DNA of 64,000 nucleotides from Hyphomicrobiales bacterium (lineage in GTDB: Bacteria; Pseudomonadota; Alphaproteobacteria; Rhizobiales; OSC116), in contig JABSRZ010000003.1 in assembly GCA_013214705.1 (NCBI GenBank), positions 124,001 through 188,000 of the forward strand. The letters run 5' to 3'. The stretch's first letter is position 1. The number at the start of each line of letters is the position of its first letter. Below the pieces are notes generated by a model. It was not told the DNA's origin. It did not search any database and saw only the letters and a program-made list of their open reading frames with translations. Shown piece after piece: positions 44,346-53,848 of this stretch. Both the position numbers and the translations under genes were made by a program.

Positions 44346-45974
44346 ATGAGTGAACAACAGAAATTTGATTATATTATTGTGGGCGCGGGTTCGGCAGGCT
44401 GTGTGGTTGCAAACCGCTTGAGCAAAGACTGCAATAACAAAGTCCTGTTAATTGAAGCCGGTGGCAAAGATTGGAATCCGTTTTTTAGGCTGCCAATGCT
44501 AATGGGCAAGTTGTTCCAAATGGGCATACATAATTGGAAATATTACACTGAACCAGAGCCATATTTAAACGGCCGTTCGCTTTATTGGCCACGCGGCAAA
44601 GTATTGGGTGGCACATCTACCATTAACGGCATGATTTATGTTCGTGGAAATAAGCTAGATTATGACCGATGGGCGCAAATGGGAAATAAAGGTTGGTCAT
44701 ATGAAGACGTTCTGCCAATTTTTAAAAAATCAGAAAATCACGAAACCCGTACAGACGAATTCCATGGCAGTGGTGGGGAGCTACAGGTTTGCAAAGCCAG
44801 AAGCGACAATATACTGCATGACGTATTTATTAATGCCGGGGTCGAGGCTGGTTATAAGAAAAACGACGATTTTAACGGCCAAGAGCAAGAAGGAATGGGG
44901 CGTTACGATTTTAATATTAAAAAAGGCAAGCGTTGGTCTACAAGTTCTGCGTTTTTGAAATCTATTAAAAATCGTAAAAATTTAACCGTAATTACCAATG
45001 CATTAACTGAAAATATTATTGTAAAAAATGGCAAAACAATTGGTGTTAACGTCATTGTAGACGGCAAAAAGAAAGTCTTTGAGGTTAACAAAGAAATCAT
45101 TCTCTCGGCAGGAACTGTAAATTCGCCGCAAATATTATTATTGTCAGGCATTGGCCCAGCAGCCGAATTGGCAGAGCATAATATTAAATCAGTAGTAGAT
45201 TTGCCGGGCGTTGGCAAAAATATGCAAGACCATGTCGATTGTGTCATGGCTTGGGAATGCCCAAAACCGATTAGCCTGTATAAAAATTTGAGATTAGATA
45301 AAATAATTTTGTCAGTTCTTAAAGGCATGCTTTTTGGCAAAGGCTTTGCGACAACATTTCCTTATGAATCTGGGGCTTTATTAAAATCTAGAGAGGCGCT
45401 CGCGTCGCCGGACATTCAATATCATTTTATGCCCGGGCTTGAAAAATCGGCCAATCTTTACATTCCAAACCCGTTTAAGAAAAAACAAGCAACAGAAGTA
45501 AACCACGGTTTTACCATTAGGATTGGCCCTGTTAACCCCACTAGTCATGGGGAAATTACCCTGGCATCAAACAACCCTAATACGCCGCCCAAAATTTTAG
45601 CCAATTATTTGAAAACAGAATTCGATGTGAAGACAATAATTGACGGCATTAAAATTGCCAGAAACATAATTGGCCAATCAGTAATGGATGAATTTAGGGG
45701 CCAAGAATTGGCGCCAGGAGCAGAATTTACCAGTGATGAAGACCTGACCGATTGGTTGCGTAGTAACTCGCTCACCACCTTTCACCCGGTTGGCACCTGC
45801 AAGATGGGCGATGACCCAATGGCCGTGGTCGATGAAAATTTGAAAGTTCATGGAATTGAAGGGTTGCGGGTCGCTGATGCGTCGATAATGCCAATAATTA
45901 CCAGCGGCAATACCCACGCGCCAACCGTCATGATTGGTGAAAAAGTGGCCGAGATGATTTTAAAAGGAAAATAA
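44346..45974 (+). CDS. GMC-family FAD-dependent oxidoreductase (choline dehydrogenase-like)
   Basis: This encodes 542 residues. The FAD-binding dinucleotide fold GAGSAGCVVANRL is near residue 12, GMC signature 1 is GKVLGGTSTINGMIYVRG near 85, and signature 2 is SAGTVNSPQILLLSGIGP near 260. The C-terminal catalytic His is in TFHPVGTCKMG, with the second His/Asn region in NTHAPT. The family oxidises alcohols to aldehydes or acids using FAD. The preferred start is ATG 44346, just after the UDG stop; the longer GTG frame overlaps it. In this operon the substrate may be the sugar or an alcohol derived from the imported compound. Confidence 0.85.
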   Translation: MSEQQKFDYIIVGAGSAGCVVANRLSKDCNNKVLLIEAGGKDWNPFFRLPMLMGKLFQMGIHNWKYYTEPEPYLNGRSLYWPRGKVLGGTSTINGMIYVRGNKLDYDRWAQMGNKGWSYEDVLPIFKKSENHETRTDEFHGSGGELQVCKARSDNILHDVFINAGVEAGYKKNDDFNGQEQEGMGRYDFNIKKGKRWSTSSAFLKSIKNRKNLTVITNALTENIIVKNGKTIGVNVIVDGKKKVFEVNKEIILSAGTVNSPQILLLSGIGPAAELAEHNIKSVVDLPGVGKNMQDHVDCVMAWECPKPISLYKNLRLDKIILSVLKGMLFGKGFATTFPYESGALLKSREALASPDIQYHFMPGLEKSANLYIPNPFKKKQATEVNHGFTIRIGPVNPTSHGEITLASNNPNTPPKILANYLKTEFDVKTIIDGIKIARNIIGQSVMDEFRGQELAPGAEFTSDEDLTDWLRSNSLTTFHPVGTCKMGDDPMAVVDENLKVHGIEGLRVADASIMPIITSGNTHAPTVMIGEKVAEMILKGK

Positions 45975-45975
45975 T

Positions 45976-46299
45976 ATGATTGTCGAACATAGAATGTACA
46001 GTTTTAAACCCGGCAGTGTTGACGCTTGGCTATTAAAATATGAAAAAGATGGCTTGCCAGTGCAAAAGAAACATTTGGGCACATTTATGGGCCTGTATGT
46101 AAGCGAAATTGGTGTGTTGCACACCAGTGTATTGATGTGGGCTTATGAAGATTTGGCGGACCGTGAAAGGCGCCGCGCCGCCATGTATGCAGACCCAGAT
46201 TGGCAGAAATTTATTTCTGAAATTTGGGCACTCGATGCCATTCAAAAACAAGATGTGATGATTATGAATCCTGCATCTTATTCGCCAAAGATTAAGTGA
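45976..46299 (+). CDS. NIPSNAP-family protein
   Basis: This encodes 107 residues beginning VEHRMYSFKPGSVDAWL and containing SEIGVLHTSVLMWAYEDL and the RRAAMYADPDWQKF block, the pattern of NIPSNAP/DUF1330-like small ferredoxin-fold dimeric proteins. The molecular role of this family is poorly defined, though members occur in catabolic clusters as putative monooxygenases or carrier-like proteins. It starts one base after the GMC gene stop, so it is co-translated. Confidence 0.75.
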   Translation: MIVEHRMYSFKPGSVDAWLLKYEKDGLPVQKKHLGTFMGLYVSEIGVLHTSVLMWAYEDLADRERRRAAMYADPDWQKFISEIWALDAIQKQDVMIMNPASYSPKIK

Positions 46300-46324
46300 A
46301 ACCAAACCAAAAAAGGGAAATAGA

Positions 46325-47383
46325 ATGACTAATCAAAATGTCAATAATGGAAAATCTGTAAATCGCCGTCAGGTGTTAAAAACAACTGCTGGGTTAGGTG
46401 CGTTGGGCATGGCTCTTAGCATGGGTATTTCACCCGCATTAGCCGCTGGCGATTTAGTGGCTTTAGTGCATACCCAAGCTGCAGGTGACAATGGCCCCGT
46501 GGATTCTATGATTTCAGAATTGAAAAAATTAGCCGCCGAAAAAGGCTTTACAGCGCGCACAATATACGCAAAAGACCCCGCCACATATGAAACAATTTTT
46601 AGAACCTTAGGCGAAGCCGGCGCTGCAGTTGTGGTATCTACATTTAACGAAGTTGCCGAACCGTTTAAAGCGGTTGCCCCAACATTCCCCGATACCAATT
46701 GGATTCAACTATTCGGTGATGCCTTTGAGCCACCAATTGCCAATGTTGTATCTGTTTCATACGATTATTACTTGGGTTGCTACCTTTCGGGTGTATTTGC
46801 AGCTCATGTATCAGCTACCGGCAAACTAGGTTTTATTGGTGGCATTTCAATTCCACCCATTAATGCCGATTATAATGCATTTAAAGCTGGCGCGATGTCA
46901 GTAAATAAGGACATTGAAGTGTCTGTGGCTTTTGCAGGCTCGTTCCAAGACCCCGCAAAAGGTTTAGAAGTGGCAAGCCAAATGTATGCTGGTGGTATCG
47001 ATTATATTCAAACAGATTCTGGCGCAACTGATGGCGGCATTATTTCAGCTGCCAATGAAAAATCTGGGCGTATGGTGTCATCTCTTGACCCTGCCCAATA
47101 TGAGCTAGGGCCAAAGTCAATAATTTCAATTGTTGGGTTGGATTTTGGTGCCTCTTTGGCCAATGAAGCTGCCGCGGCACTAAAAGCTGGCTGGATTGGT
47201 GGTCAACATCGCTCTACAGGTTTAGGCACCGGCGTTATCGATTTCATTCTTTCGCCTTTGTTTAAGGAGCAGGGCGATGCAGGAATTAATGCAAAATCTG
47301 CCAATGCTGCGGCCGAAGTCGCCAAAGTGAGAGCCGCAATTTTAGACGGTTCGTTAAAAGTACCATTTAGTACAGAACTTTAG
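46325..47383 (+). CDS. BMP/PnrA-family nucleoside-binding protein
   Basis: This encodes 352 residues. A twin-arginine-like N-terminus (VNRRQVLKTTAGLGALG, AAL cleavage near residue 40) is followed by the periplasmic BMP domain: VALVHTQAAGDNGP, PDTNWIQLFGDA, VSVSYDYYLGCYLSGVFAA and GKLGFIGGISIPPI. BMP proteins feed purine or pyrimidine nucleosides to ABC importers with YufO/P/Q-type partners, as here. It lies 25 bases after NIPSNAP. Confidence 0.85.
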   Translation: MTNQNVNNGKSVNRRQVLKTTAGLGALGMALSMGISPALAAGDLVALVHTQAAGDNGPVDSMISELKKLAAEKGFTARTIYAKDPATYETIFRTLGEAGAAVVVSTFNEVAEPFKAVAPTFPDTNWIQLFGDAFEPPIANVVSVSYDYYLGCYLSGVFAAHVSATGKLGFIGGISIPPINADYNAFKAGAMSVNKDIEVSVAFAGSFQDPAKGLEVASQMYAGGIDYIQTDSGATDGGIISAANEKSGRMVSSLDPAQYELGPKSIISIVGLDFGASLANEAAAALKAGWIGGQHRSTGLGTGVIDFILSPLFKEQGDAGINAKSANAAAEVAKVRAAILDGSLKVPFSTEL

Positions 47384-47419
47384 GTTATAATAAAGTTACC
47401 TAATAAATGGAATACCAAT

Positions 47420-48946
47420 ATGGTCAAAAGCGACAATAATATATTTGAATGCAATAACATCACTGTATCCTTTGGGTCTGTTCATGCACTTCAAAATGTT
47501 AGTGTCGCTTTTGAGCGCGGTAAAATTCACGCGGTTGTTGGGCAGAACGGTGCGGGCAAAACAACTTTTGCGCGCGTGGTGGCGGGTCTCATTCAACCAT
47601 CTACAGGCAAAATACTCGTCAATAATAAACAGATGTTAGGTGGGGATGTAAAACAAGCTAGAGCGGCTGGCGTAGAGTTGGTGCATCAAAGTTTTGCTCT
47701 ACCGCCTTCATTTACGGTTGCTGAGGCTATGCAATTTGGCGCATCAAATGGCAAAATATATAGTCGACGAGGGTTAGAAAAATTCTGGCAAAAACATTTG
47801 GACAATTTGGGTGTTAATGTAAAATCCAAGCAAAAAATAAAAGATTTACCGGTAGAAACATTGCAAGCGGTAGAGATTGCCCGGGCATTAATAAGCGATG
47901 CCAAATTTTTAATTTTGGATGAGCCAACGGCGGTGTTATCGCCCGAAACTACAGACAAATTATTTGAGCGTGTCAGACAACTTAAGCAAAGCGGCGTTAC
48001 CATTATTCTGGTTTTGCATAAATTAAAAGAAGTGCTGAAAATTGCCGATACGGTAACAGTATTAAGAGGTGGCAAATTAGTTCAAAGCCCCATTAGCTGC
48101 GAAAATATTGACGTTAAAAAATTATCCGCCATGATTATTGGTGAAAATGCCAGCCAGAATTTGGCAAATTCTAACCGCGCTGCACCGTCGGTGGCAATAA
48201 AGCCAGACACCGCTTTGGACATTAAGCAATTGTCGACAATTAAAGATGTCGAAGGTGCCGCCTTAACGGATGTAAATTTAACCATTGCTGCCGGAGAAAT
48301 CGTCGGTGTTGCAGGCATTGAAGGCAATGGGCAGCGTACGTTGGTGCGCGCCATTGCCGATATGGTGGGTATAAAATCCGGTGAGATATATTTGAACGAC
48401 CAAAATATGACTCAAATGTCGCATCTTGAACGGCGCTCAAACGGCTTACGTATCATCCCGTTTGAACGCAATGTAGAGGGGCTAAGTCTAAGTTCACCTT
48501 TATGGGAAAACTGGTCGATACGCAATTATTTGCAGCGGCCAATATTTTCGCTGATCAAACCAAAAGAAGATCGAAAAGCCTGCAACACGAATTTAAAAAA
48601 ATGGAATGTGCATTATTCTAATGTCGACCAACTGGCAGGTTCGCTATCTGGTGGCAATGCCCAAAAAGTAATTTTATCACGCGAAATGGACGATGAGGCT
48701 AAACTCATTATAGCCGCTCAACCAACACGTGGGTTAGACATTGGCGCCACTGACTTTGTCTGGAAGTCATTACGAAAAGCCCGTGACAACGGCTGTGGAA
48801 TATTATTCATTTCATCTGATTTAGATGAATTATTCGATATTTCAGATCGGGTCATCGTGTTTTTATCTGGGCAATTGGTCGGCGAATTCATGCCGCCATT
48901 TGATATCAAAAAAATTGGTGCTGCCATGATTGAGGCTGATTTATGA
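47420..48946 (+). CDS. Nucleoside ABC importer ATPase, tandem domains
   Basis: This encodes 508 residues with two ABC domains, typical of the RbsA/YufO type. Domain 1: Walker A GQNGAGKTT near residue 38, Walker B LILDEPTAVLSP; its signature is degenerate (LPVETLQAVEIARA). Domain 2 has a degenerate Walker A (GIEGNGQRTLVRA), intact signature LSGGNAQKVILSRE and Walker B-like LIIAAQPTRGLDIG. Such asymmetry is normal in this family. It overlaps the next permease by 4 bases (ATGA). Confidence 0.88.
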   Translation: MVKSDNNIFECNNITVSFGSVHALQNVSVAFERGKIHAVVGQNGAGKTTFARVVAGLIQPSTGKILVNNKQMLGGDVKQARAAGVELVHQSFALPPSFTVAEAMQFGASNGKIYSRRGLEKFWQKHLDNLGVNVKSKQKIKDLPVETLQAVEIARALISDAKFLILDEPTAVLSPETTDKLFERVRQLKQSGVTIILVLHKLKEVLKIADTVTVLRGGKLVQSPISCENIDVKKLSAMIIGENASQNLANSNRAAPSVAIKPDTALDIKQLSTIKDVEGAALTDVNLTIAAGEIVGVAGIEGNGQRTLVRAIADMVGIKSGEIYLNDQNMTQMSHLERRSNGLRIIPFERNVEGLSLSSPLWENWSIRNYLQRPIFSLIKPKEDRKACNTNLKKWNVHYSNVDQLAGSLSGGNAQKVILSREMDDEAKLIIAAQPTRGLDIGATDFVWKSLRKARDNGCGILFISSDLDELFDISDRVIVFLSGQLVGEFMPPFDIKKIGAAMIEADL

Positions 48947-49986
48947 ATATGCAATTTATAACTATTTTTAGAGCCTTATTATTCATTTTGTTGGCACTGG
49001 CTTTGTGTAGTGTCATTTTTGTGATTGCCGGTTTCTCGGCGGTAGAATTGTTTGAATCTATAATAGATGGTGCATTTTTACGCAATGGCGCCATGAAGCA
49101 TGCTTTGCGGTGGGCGGCACCGTTATTCATAACTTCAATTGGCGTGATTATTTCCTTCAGAGCTGGATATTTTAACATTGGCGCCCAAGGCCAGTTTTAT
49201 ATCGGTGCGATTTTTGCCGCTTTTACCGCCGAATGGCTTAATGGCGCCCCCGCATTTGTGGTTATACCTGCCTGTTTTATAGCCGGCGCAACAGGTGGTG
49301 CGTTGTGGGCATTGTGGCCAGGGTTGTTGCGGCTAAAATCTGGCGCAGATGAAGTGATTACAACTTTAATGGGCAATTTTTTAGCATCACTTATTCTTAT
49401 TTATGTTACAGGTGGCCCGCTTAAAGACCCGTCAGGTTCTGGCCAACAAGCTTCATCTCGGCCATTAGATGAAGCTTATCGCCTTGGCAACTCCTACGAA
49501 TTATCGCCTACAATTATTATGATTGCCCTAAGCCTCGGCTTGTTTATGTGGGTAATAGCCAACCGCACAACGTTTGGTGTTGTTTCGGGTTTAGCCGGGC
49601 GAAACGCCACAATGGTCGAGTGGCAAGGTACAAAATTATTGCGTGTTGGTTTGGCAAGTTTTCTAATTTCTGGCGGCCTTGCAGGCATTGCGGGTACAGT
49701 CGAGCTTATGGGGCCAAACGGTCGCCTTGCTGCTGGGTTTTTACCTGCGCACGGCTTCACAGCCATTCTAATTGCTTTGGTTGCCAACCTGTCTATTGCA
49801 GGCGCAGCCATTGCGGCACTGTTTTTTGGCGGGCTAGCCTCTGCAGCATTATACATACCAGTTATGTCGGGGCTCCCGGCTTCTGCCATTGAAATTATCA
49901 ACGCGGCAATTGCCCTATTTATCACCGCAAAGTCCAAGTTTTTAGATAAGTTATTCAGCTTAGGGAGAGCAAAATGGAAGAAATGA
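48943..49986 (+). CDS. Nucleoside ABC importer permease (YufP-like)
   Basis: This encodes 347 residues with about nine hydrophobic segments of the BPD_transp_2 family (FRAGYFNIGAQGQFYIGA; LKSGADEVITTLMGNF; GLAGIAGTVELMGPNG). It is one of the two paralogous channel subunits for the BMP-type importer; its C-terminus overlaps the start of the second by 13 bases. Confidence 0.88.
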   Translation: MNMQFITIFRALLFILLALALCSVIFVIAGFSAVELFESIIDGAFLRNGAMKHALRWAAPLFITSIGVIISFRAGYFNIGAQGQFYIGAIFAAFTAEWLNGAPAFVVIPACFIAGATGGALWALWPGLLRLKSGADEVITTLMGNFLASLILIYVTGGPLKDPSGSGQQASSRPLDEAYRLGNSYELSPTIIMIALSLGLFMWVIANRTTFGVVSGLAGRNATMVEWQGTKLLRVGLASFLISGGLAGIAGTVELMGPNGRLAAGFLPAHGFTAILIALVANLSIAGAAIAALFFGGLASAALYIPVMSGLPASAIEIINAAIALFITAKSKFLDKLFSLGRAKWKK

Positions 49987-50876
49987 TTATTGCTATATTG
50001 CGCTCAGCCACGCCCCTAATTTATGTTACTTTGGCAGGTGTAATCGCTCAACGCGCCGGAATTTGGCACCTTGGCCTAGAGGGTTTAATGATTGTTGGCG
50101 CTTGCAGTACCATATTGGGTATCGTGCTGACCGGTTCAGTTTTTTACGCATTATTGTTGGCTTGTTTATTTTGCATATTGGGATCAATTATTTTTTGGTT
50201 TGTTGTCGAAAAATTAAAAGCTAACCAAATTATTGCTGGGCTTGGGTTAACAGGCCTTGGGTTGGGCGGTACAACGCTCGCAGTCGAAGCTATTTTTGGC
50301 ACGCCTGCCGCGGTTAACGCAAAATTTGGCTTACCAAAAATAGGGTATGTATTCGGCGACATATTTGGAGCGTTTAATGGCTTGTCCATATTGGTATTAT
50401 TAATGCCATTTGTTGTCTTTGGCATGTGGCTATTAATCTGTCGCACGCGGCTTGGGTTGCAAATCACCGCATCTGGCGAGCATCCATTTGCGGCACGAAG
50501 TGTGGGTGTAAACCCGAGCCGAATGCGGTTCATAGCGTTAATGATCGGCGGCGTATTATGTGCGCTTGGCGGGGCAGAGCTAGCCGCAGGTAGTTTACAA
50601 ATTTTTGCACAAAACATGACTGCCGGGCGTGGGTTCATGAGCTTTGCAGCGGTCATTTTTGGAGCAAGCCACCCCATCGGTGCTATGCTCGCCGCTTCAT
50701 TTTTTGCCATTGTTGGTGCGTTGGGCATTCGCGCGCAATTGGTTTTTGGCGATGATGTGCCACATGATTTATTGCTAGGACTGCCCTATATCGCCACTAT
50801 ATTTGGCATATGGTTGAGTGCAAAATTACGCGGCGGTGCAAAAGCGGTCTCAGGTTTTGATGAATTGCGCGATTAA
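49974..50876 (+). CDS. Nucleoside ABC importer permease (YufQ-like)
   Basis: This encodes 300 residues with about eight hydrophobic segments. The pattern AQRAGIWHLGLEGLMIVGA near residue 25 and ANQIIAGLGLTGLGLG is characteristic of YufQ/NupQ-type permeases, as is RSVGVNPSRMRF. It completes the importer begun at 46325. Confidence 0.88.
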   Translation: MEEMIIAILRSATPLIYVTLAGVIAQRAGIWHLGLEGLMIVGACSTILGIVLTGSVFYALLLACLFCILGSIIFWFVVEKLKANQIIAGLGLTGLGLGGTTLAVEAIFGTPAAVNAKFGLPKIGYVFGDIFGAFNGLSILVLLMPFVVFGMWLLICRTRLGLQITASGEHPFAARSVGVNPSRMRFIALMIGGVLCALGGAELAAGSLQIFAQNMTAGRGFMSFAAVIFGASHPIGAMLAASFFAIVGALGIRAQLVFGDDVPHDLLLGLPYIATIFGIWLSAKLRGGAKAVSGFDELRD

Positions 50877-51065
50877 TAATAATTGAATATAAAAGCCACG
50901 CAGAAGTGGGCATGGTAATGATTAAATTACGCACCGCTGGTGTTGATTACAGGTTTCTTTTGGTGGCAGGAAAGCCTCTTCATGCACTTATCGGAAGCGA
51001 GGCACCTATGCCAAAGATTTCTAAACTCAAATTAACATATATTATATTTATGCAGGCTGAAAATT

Positions 51066-51527
51066 ATGGATGATTCTCAAAAAAATAAAAAATGGGACCA
51101 ACGATTTATGGATCTTTGCAACCATATTTCAAATTGGTCAGAAGATCCGCATTTTAAAGTTGGTGCAGTCATTGTTGGTTCATCTAATGAAATTATATCG
51201 ACAGGTTATAATGGCTTTCCGCGGGGCGTTGATGCCAGTCCTGCATCGCGGTTCAACCGAGAAAATGGAGAAAAGTTTTTTTGGGTGGAGCACGCAGAAA
51301 GAAATGCGATTTACAACGCATCCAGAAGCGGCGTTAAATTAGCAGATTGCAGCATTTATATAAATCGCTTTCCATGTGCCGACTGTGCAAGAGCAATCAT
51401 TCAAACAGGCATCAAAAGTATATACTGCCCAGCAAAACCCAAAGTTGACGGTTCACTTGATCATAGCTTTGATGTTGCAGAAATTATGATTGGTGAAACG
51501 AGATTAAAATTGAATATTTTGGAATAG
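51066..51527 (+). CDS. dCMP deaminase-like zinc enzyme
   Basis: This encodes 153 residues of the cytidine/deoxycytidylate deaminase family. The zinc ligands are in VEHAERNAIY (HAE, near residue 77) and NRFPCADCARAII (PCxxC, near 103). Early motifs DPHFKVGAVIVG and GYNGFPRG match dCMP deaminase/ComEB-like enzymes, which convert dCMP to dUMP. Located 190 bases after the nucleoside importer and in the same direction; it may have its own promoter, yet fits a pyrimidine theme. Confidence 0.87.
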   Translation: MDDSQKNKKWDQRFMDLCNHISNWSEDPHFKVGAVIVGSSNEIISTGYNGFPRGVDASPASRFNRENGEKFFWVEHAERNAIYNASRSGVKLADCSIYINRFPCADCARAIIQTGIKSIYCPAKPKVDGSLDHSFDVAEIMIGETRLKLNILE

Positions 51528-51651
51528 AATAAAGTGCGTGCTGCATCCTGTTTACAGAAACTAACTTTGGCTCAAGTCGAAGCTGCATAAACGGTTCTAC
51601 TTTTGAAGCCCATTAAAAAAGGGAGCATTACCGAGTCTGAACTATTACAAA

Positions 51652-52620
51652 TTAGCGCTGACTAAGAGCGTCGGCGGCCTCAATTAACCCTCGCATGTAG
51701 CCAAACGCGAACAATCTTCCCATCATCGTGTATCCGGGCTCACCAGCGTCCTCGCCTATTAATTGAGGCACATGATCTGGACGAATTGGACCGTCAAATG
51801 CAATTTTTTTGTAGGCCAACATTGCACTTAGCATATCTGTGGGGCCGTTATCGTGAAATGTCTCTACGAAATCTTTTCTTGATCCGCGCACATCGCGAAA
51901 ATGGACGTATTTTATAGCGTCTCCAAATCGATGAATCGTTGCTATGATGTCTTCACTTATCAACGTAAACGTGGCCTGACAGAAACATATGCCGTTATTC
52001 GGACTTGGCGCAATATTCAGCAATCGATCAAACGATTCTACGCTGTTCATGATGCGATCCTGATTGTGGATGCTCTCTAGCGGTGGGTCGTCCGGGTGCA
52101 TTGCCAAATTAATGCCGAGCTCCTCAGCACGTGGTATCACACGCTCCAGAAAATAGCTTAGATTTCTCCATAGTGATTCAGCCGATAGATTATCGTCGCC
52201 GCTTGATTGTGTCGTTACAGAGTTCAATGCAACAGCATCTTCGATATCGCCTAAGCGAAATTGCGTGGTTTTGGCGCCGCCCCGTTCCGGAAAGTCTATT
52301 CGTGTACGAACCCAATCAGTACCCGGCATAAAGTTATAACACAGAACAGGAATCTCAACTTCGCTCATGATTTCGAGCAAGCGCAGGAAATTGTGTATTT
52401 CGCTCTCGCGGCCGTCGTCACCACATATTATGGACTCCATTGGTACGTAGCCCTCAACAGCGGCTGGCTGCAGCCCATAACTTCGCAACCGTTGGACAGT
52501 CTGCGACCAATCACCACGACCACCATCTTGGTAGCGAAGTGCAATGCTTTCGACCCCGGCTTGGGCCGCTAACGTCAGATTGGTGTCAGATAACGGCGTA
52601 AGTACAGATGCTAGTTTCAT
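51652..52620 (-). CDS. uxuA: Mannonate dehydratase-like enzyme
   Basis: This encodes 322 residues of the UxuA (xylose-isomerase-like TIM barrel) family. Metal- and substrate-binding motifs are LAMHPDDPPLESI near residue 170, GICFCQATF near 210, YVHFRDVRG near 238 and IRPDHVPQLIG near 280. The reaction expected is D-mannonate to 2-keto-3-deoxygluconate plus water. It is shorter than E. coli UxuA (394 aa), as are many homologues. Next to an SDR that could interconvert fructuronate and mannonate, it forms a small glucuronate-type module; no KDG kinase or aldolase is present here. G+C is visibly higher than in neighbouring genes. Confidence 0.85.
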   Translation of the reverse strand: MKLASVLTPLSDTNLTLAAQAGVESIALRYQDGGRGDWSQTVQRLRSYGLQPAAVEGYVPMESIICGDDGRESEIHNFLRLLEIMSEVEIPVLCYNFMPGTDWVRTRIDFPERGGAKTTQFRLGDIEDAVALNSVTTQSSGDDNLSAESLWRNLSYFLERVIPRAEELGINLAMHPDDPPLESIHNQDRIMNSVESFDRLLNIAPSPNNGICFCQATFTLISEDIIATIHRFGDAIKYVHFRDVRGSRKDFVETFHDNGPTDMLSAMLAYKKIAFDGPIRPDHVPQLIGEDAGEPGYTMMGRLFAFGYMRGLIEAADALSQR

Positions 52621-52710
52621 CAGTGGTTCCTTAATATTTTTTTCCCGTCGGTGCTCCGATCGAGAATCGTATGACGTCCGGTCTTCAGATCGAGTCCAAT
52701 CAGATATTAT

Positions 52711-53478
52711 TCAGAATGCCGACAGCCCCCCGTCTATGACGATTGTAGTGCCCGTTAGGTAGCTCGCTTGATCGGACACTAGCCAAGCGACGGCATTAGC
52801 AACTTCTTTTGGTTGGGCGGAAAAGCCAATGGGTACCGGTTTTTTGAATTGGATTCGTTTGCGCCTGGCAACCAAGTCAGGACTGCGGCTCGTTGCTGTC
52901 TCAATGTCGCCTGGCGCTATTCCAACCACTCGAACCCCTTGCGGCGCAAGTTCGAGGCCAAGCGCTCGCGTAAGCCCCCCCAAGCCGGCTTTGCTCGCGA
53001 CATATGCAGACGCATTGGCACGCCCCATGAACTGTGCGACAGAGCTGATATTGATTATGACTCCGCTGCTTGATGTCAAATAGGGAAGCGCTTCTCTCGC
53101 TAATCGGATCGGAGCTTTCAGATTAGTATCAATGATCATGTCGATTTGCTCGTCGCTGCATTCCAGCAGGCCTCGGACGGTTTGCTCATCGCTGATTCCA
53201 GCATTATTGACGAGAATATCGATACGTCCAAAGAAGGCGGCGCACTCAGAAATTGCGTTATGGCACCCGATAGCAGTGGAAAGATCATGTGCAGACACTC
53301 GGATATTGTCCGCATCAGAATGCTTTTTGAACTTTCTTCGCCCTTCTTCTGCTTCGCGCTCATCTCGTTGGACAGCAAAAACCCTAAATCCGTCGTCCAA
53401 CAGGCGGTAGCTAATCGCCTCACCTATGCCCGTCGTTCCACCAGTTACAATTCCTACTCTCGTGGCAATATCATCCAT
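52711..53478 (-). CDS. SDR oxidoreductase paired with mannonate dehydratase
   Basis: This encodes 255 residues: nucleotide motif TGGTTGIG near residue 14, NNAGISDE, catalytic YVASK, and C-terminal TIVIDGGLSAF. It is a classical FabG-like SDR. Next to UxuA it may act as a mannonate/fructuronate oxidoreductase of the SDR kind, but other sugar alcohol or acid substrates are possible. It is transcribed before the dehydratase, with a 90-base gap. Confidence 0.8.
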   Translation of the reverse strand: MDDIATRVGIVTGGTTGIGEAISYRLLDDGFRVFAVQRDEREAEEGRRKFKKHSDADNIRVSAHDLSTAIGCHNAISECAAFFGRIDILVNNAGISDEQTVRGLLECSDEQIDMIIDTNLKAPIRLAREALPYLTSSSGVIINISSVAQFMGRANASAYVASKAGLGGLTRALGLELAPQGVRVVGIAPGDIETATSRSPDLVARRKRIQFKKPVPIGFSAQPKEVANAVAWLVSDQASYLTGTTIVIDGGLSAF

Positions 53479-53848
53479 TCTCGTGCTCCGTTATATCGCT
53501 TCAGGGGATCGATGCTTCGCTAAATCTAACGCACTTTTGACCCTGCTTGTCGGGAGGCTATCACATGAACTATTTTTTAGCCAATAAAAGTAAAAATTTT
53601 CAAACTCTATATTGTTATTTTTCAATGACTTAAGGGGCTTCACTTTTCTCCAAAATGATGAAAACAGGAGGTTTTAGAGTTAACGTGACAGCCACCACCT
53701 CAGTTCTGACGTGATGGTTCTTTCCGGATTAAGAGTTTTGCAATAACGCTTTTATAGAATCGTTCTCCAACAAACTGGAGCACGACTTTTGAATTGATAC
53801 TTAGACGACATTTAGGAAGATATTGAATAGCTCCATAAATGAAACTAG
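53479..53848. other. Gene-free stretch with the left 40-bp direct repeat
   Basis: No supported gene. The stretch holds the repeat at 53783-53822 and lies between the sugar-acid pair and a truncated transposition gene. Confidence 0.5.
53783..53822 (+). repeat. Direct repeat copy 1 (40 bp)
   Basis: The 40-bp sequence starting CGACTTTTGAATTGATACTT and ending TTTAGGAAGATA recurs at 56817-56856 with one difference (G for A at the 22nd base). Read on the minus strand it contains TGTCGT followed by TAAGTATCAATT, which is compatible with an end sequence of a Mu/Tn7-type transposon. Confidence 0.75.

Noticed and set aside
47420-48946. Degenerate signature and Walker A in the tandem ATPase as signs of inactivation
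   Set aside because: This asymmetry is normal for RbsA/YufO-type tandem ATPases.
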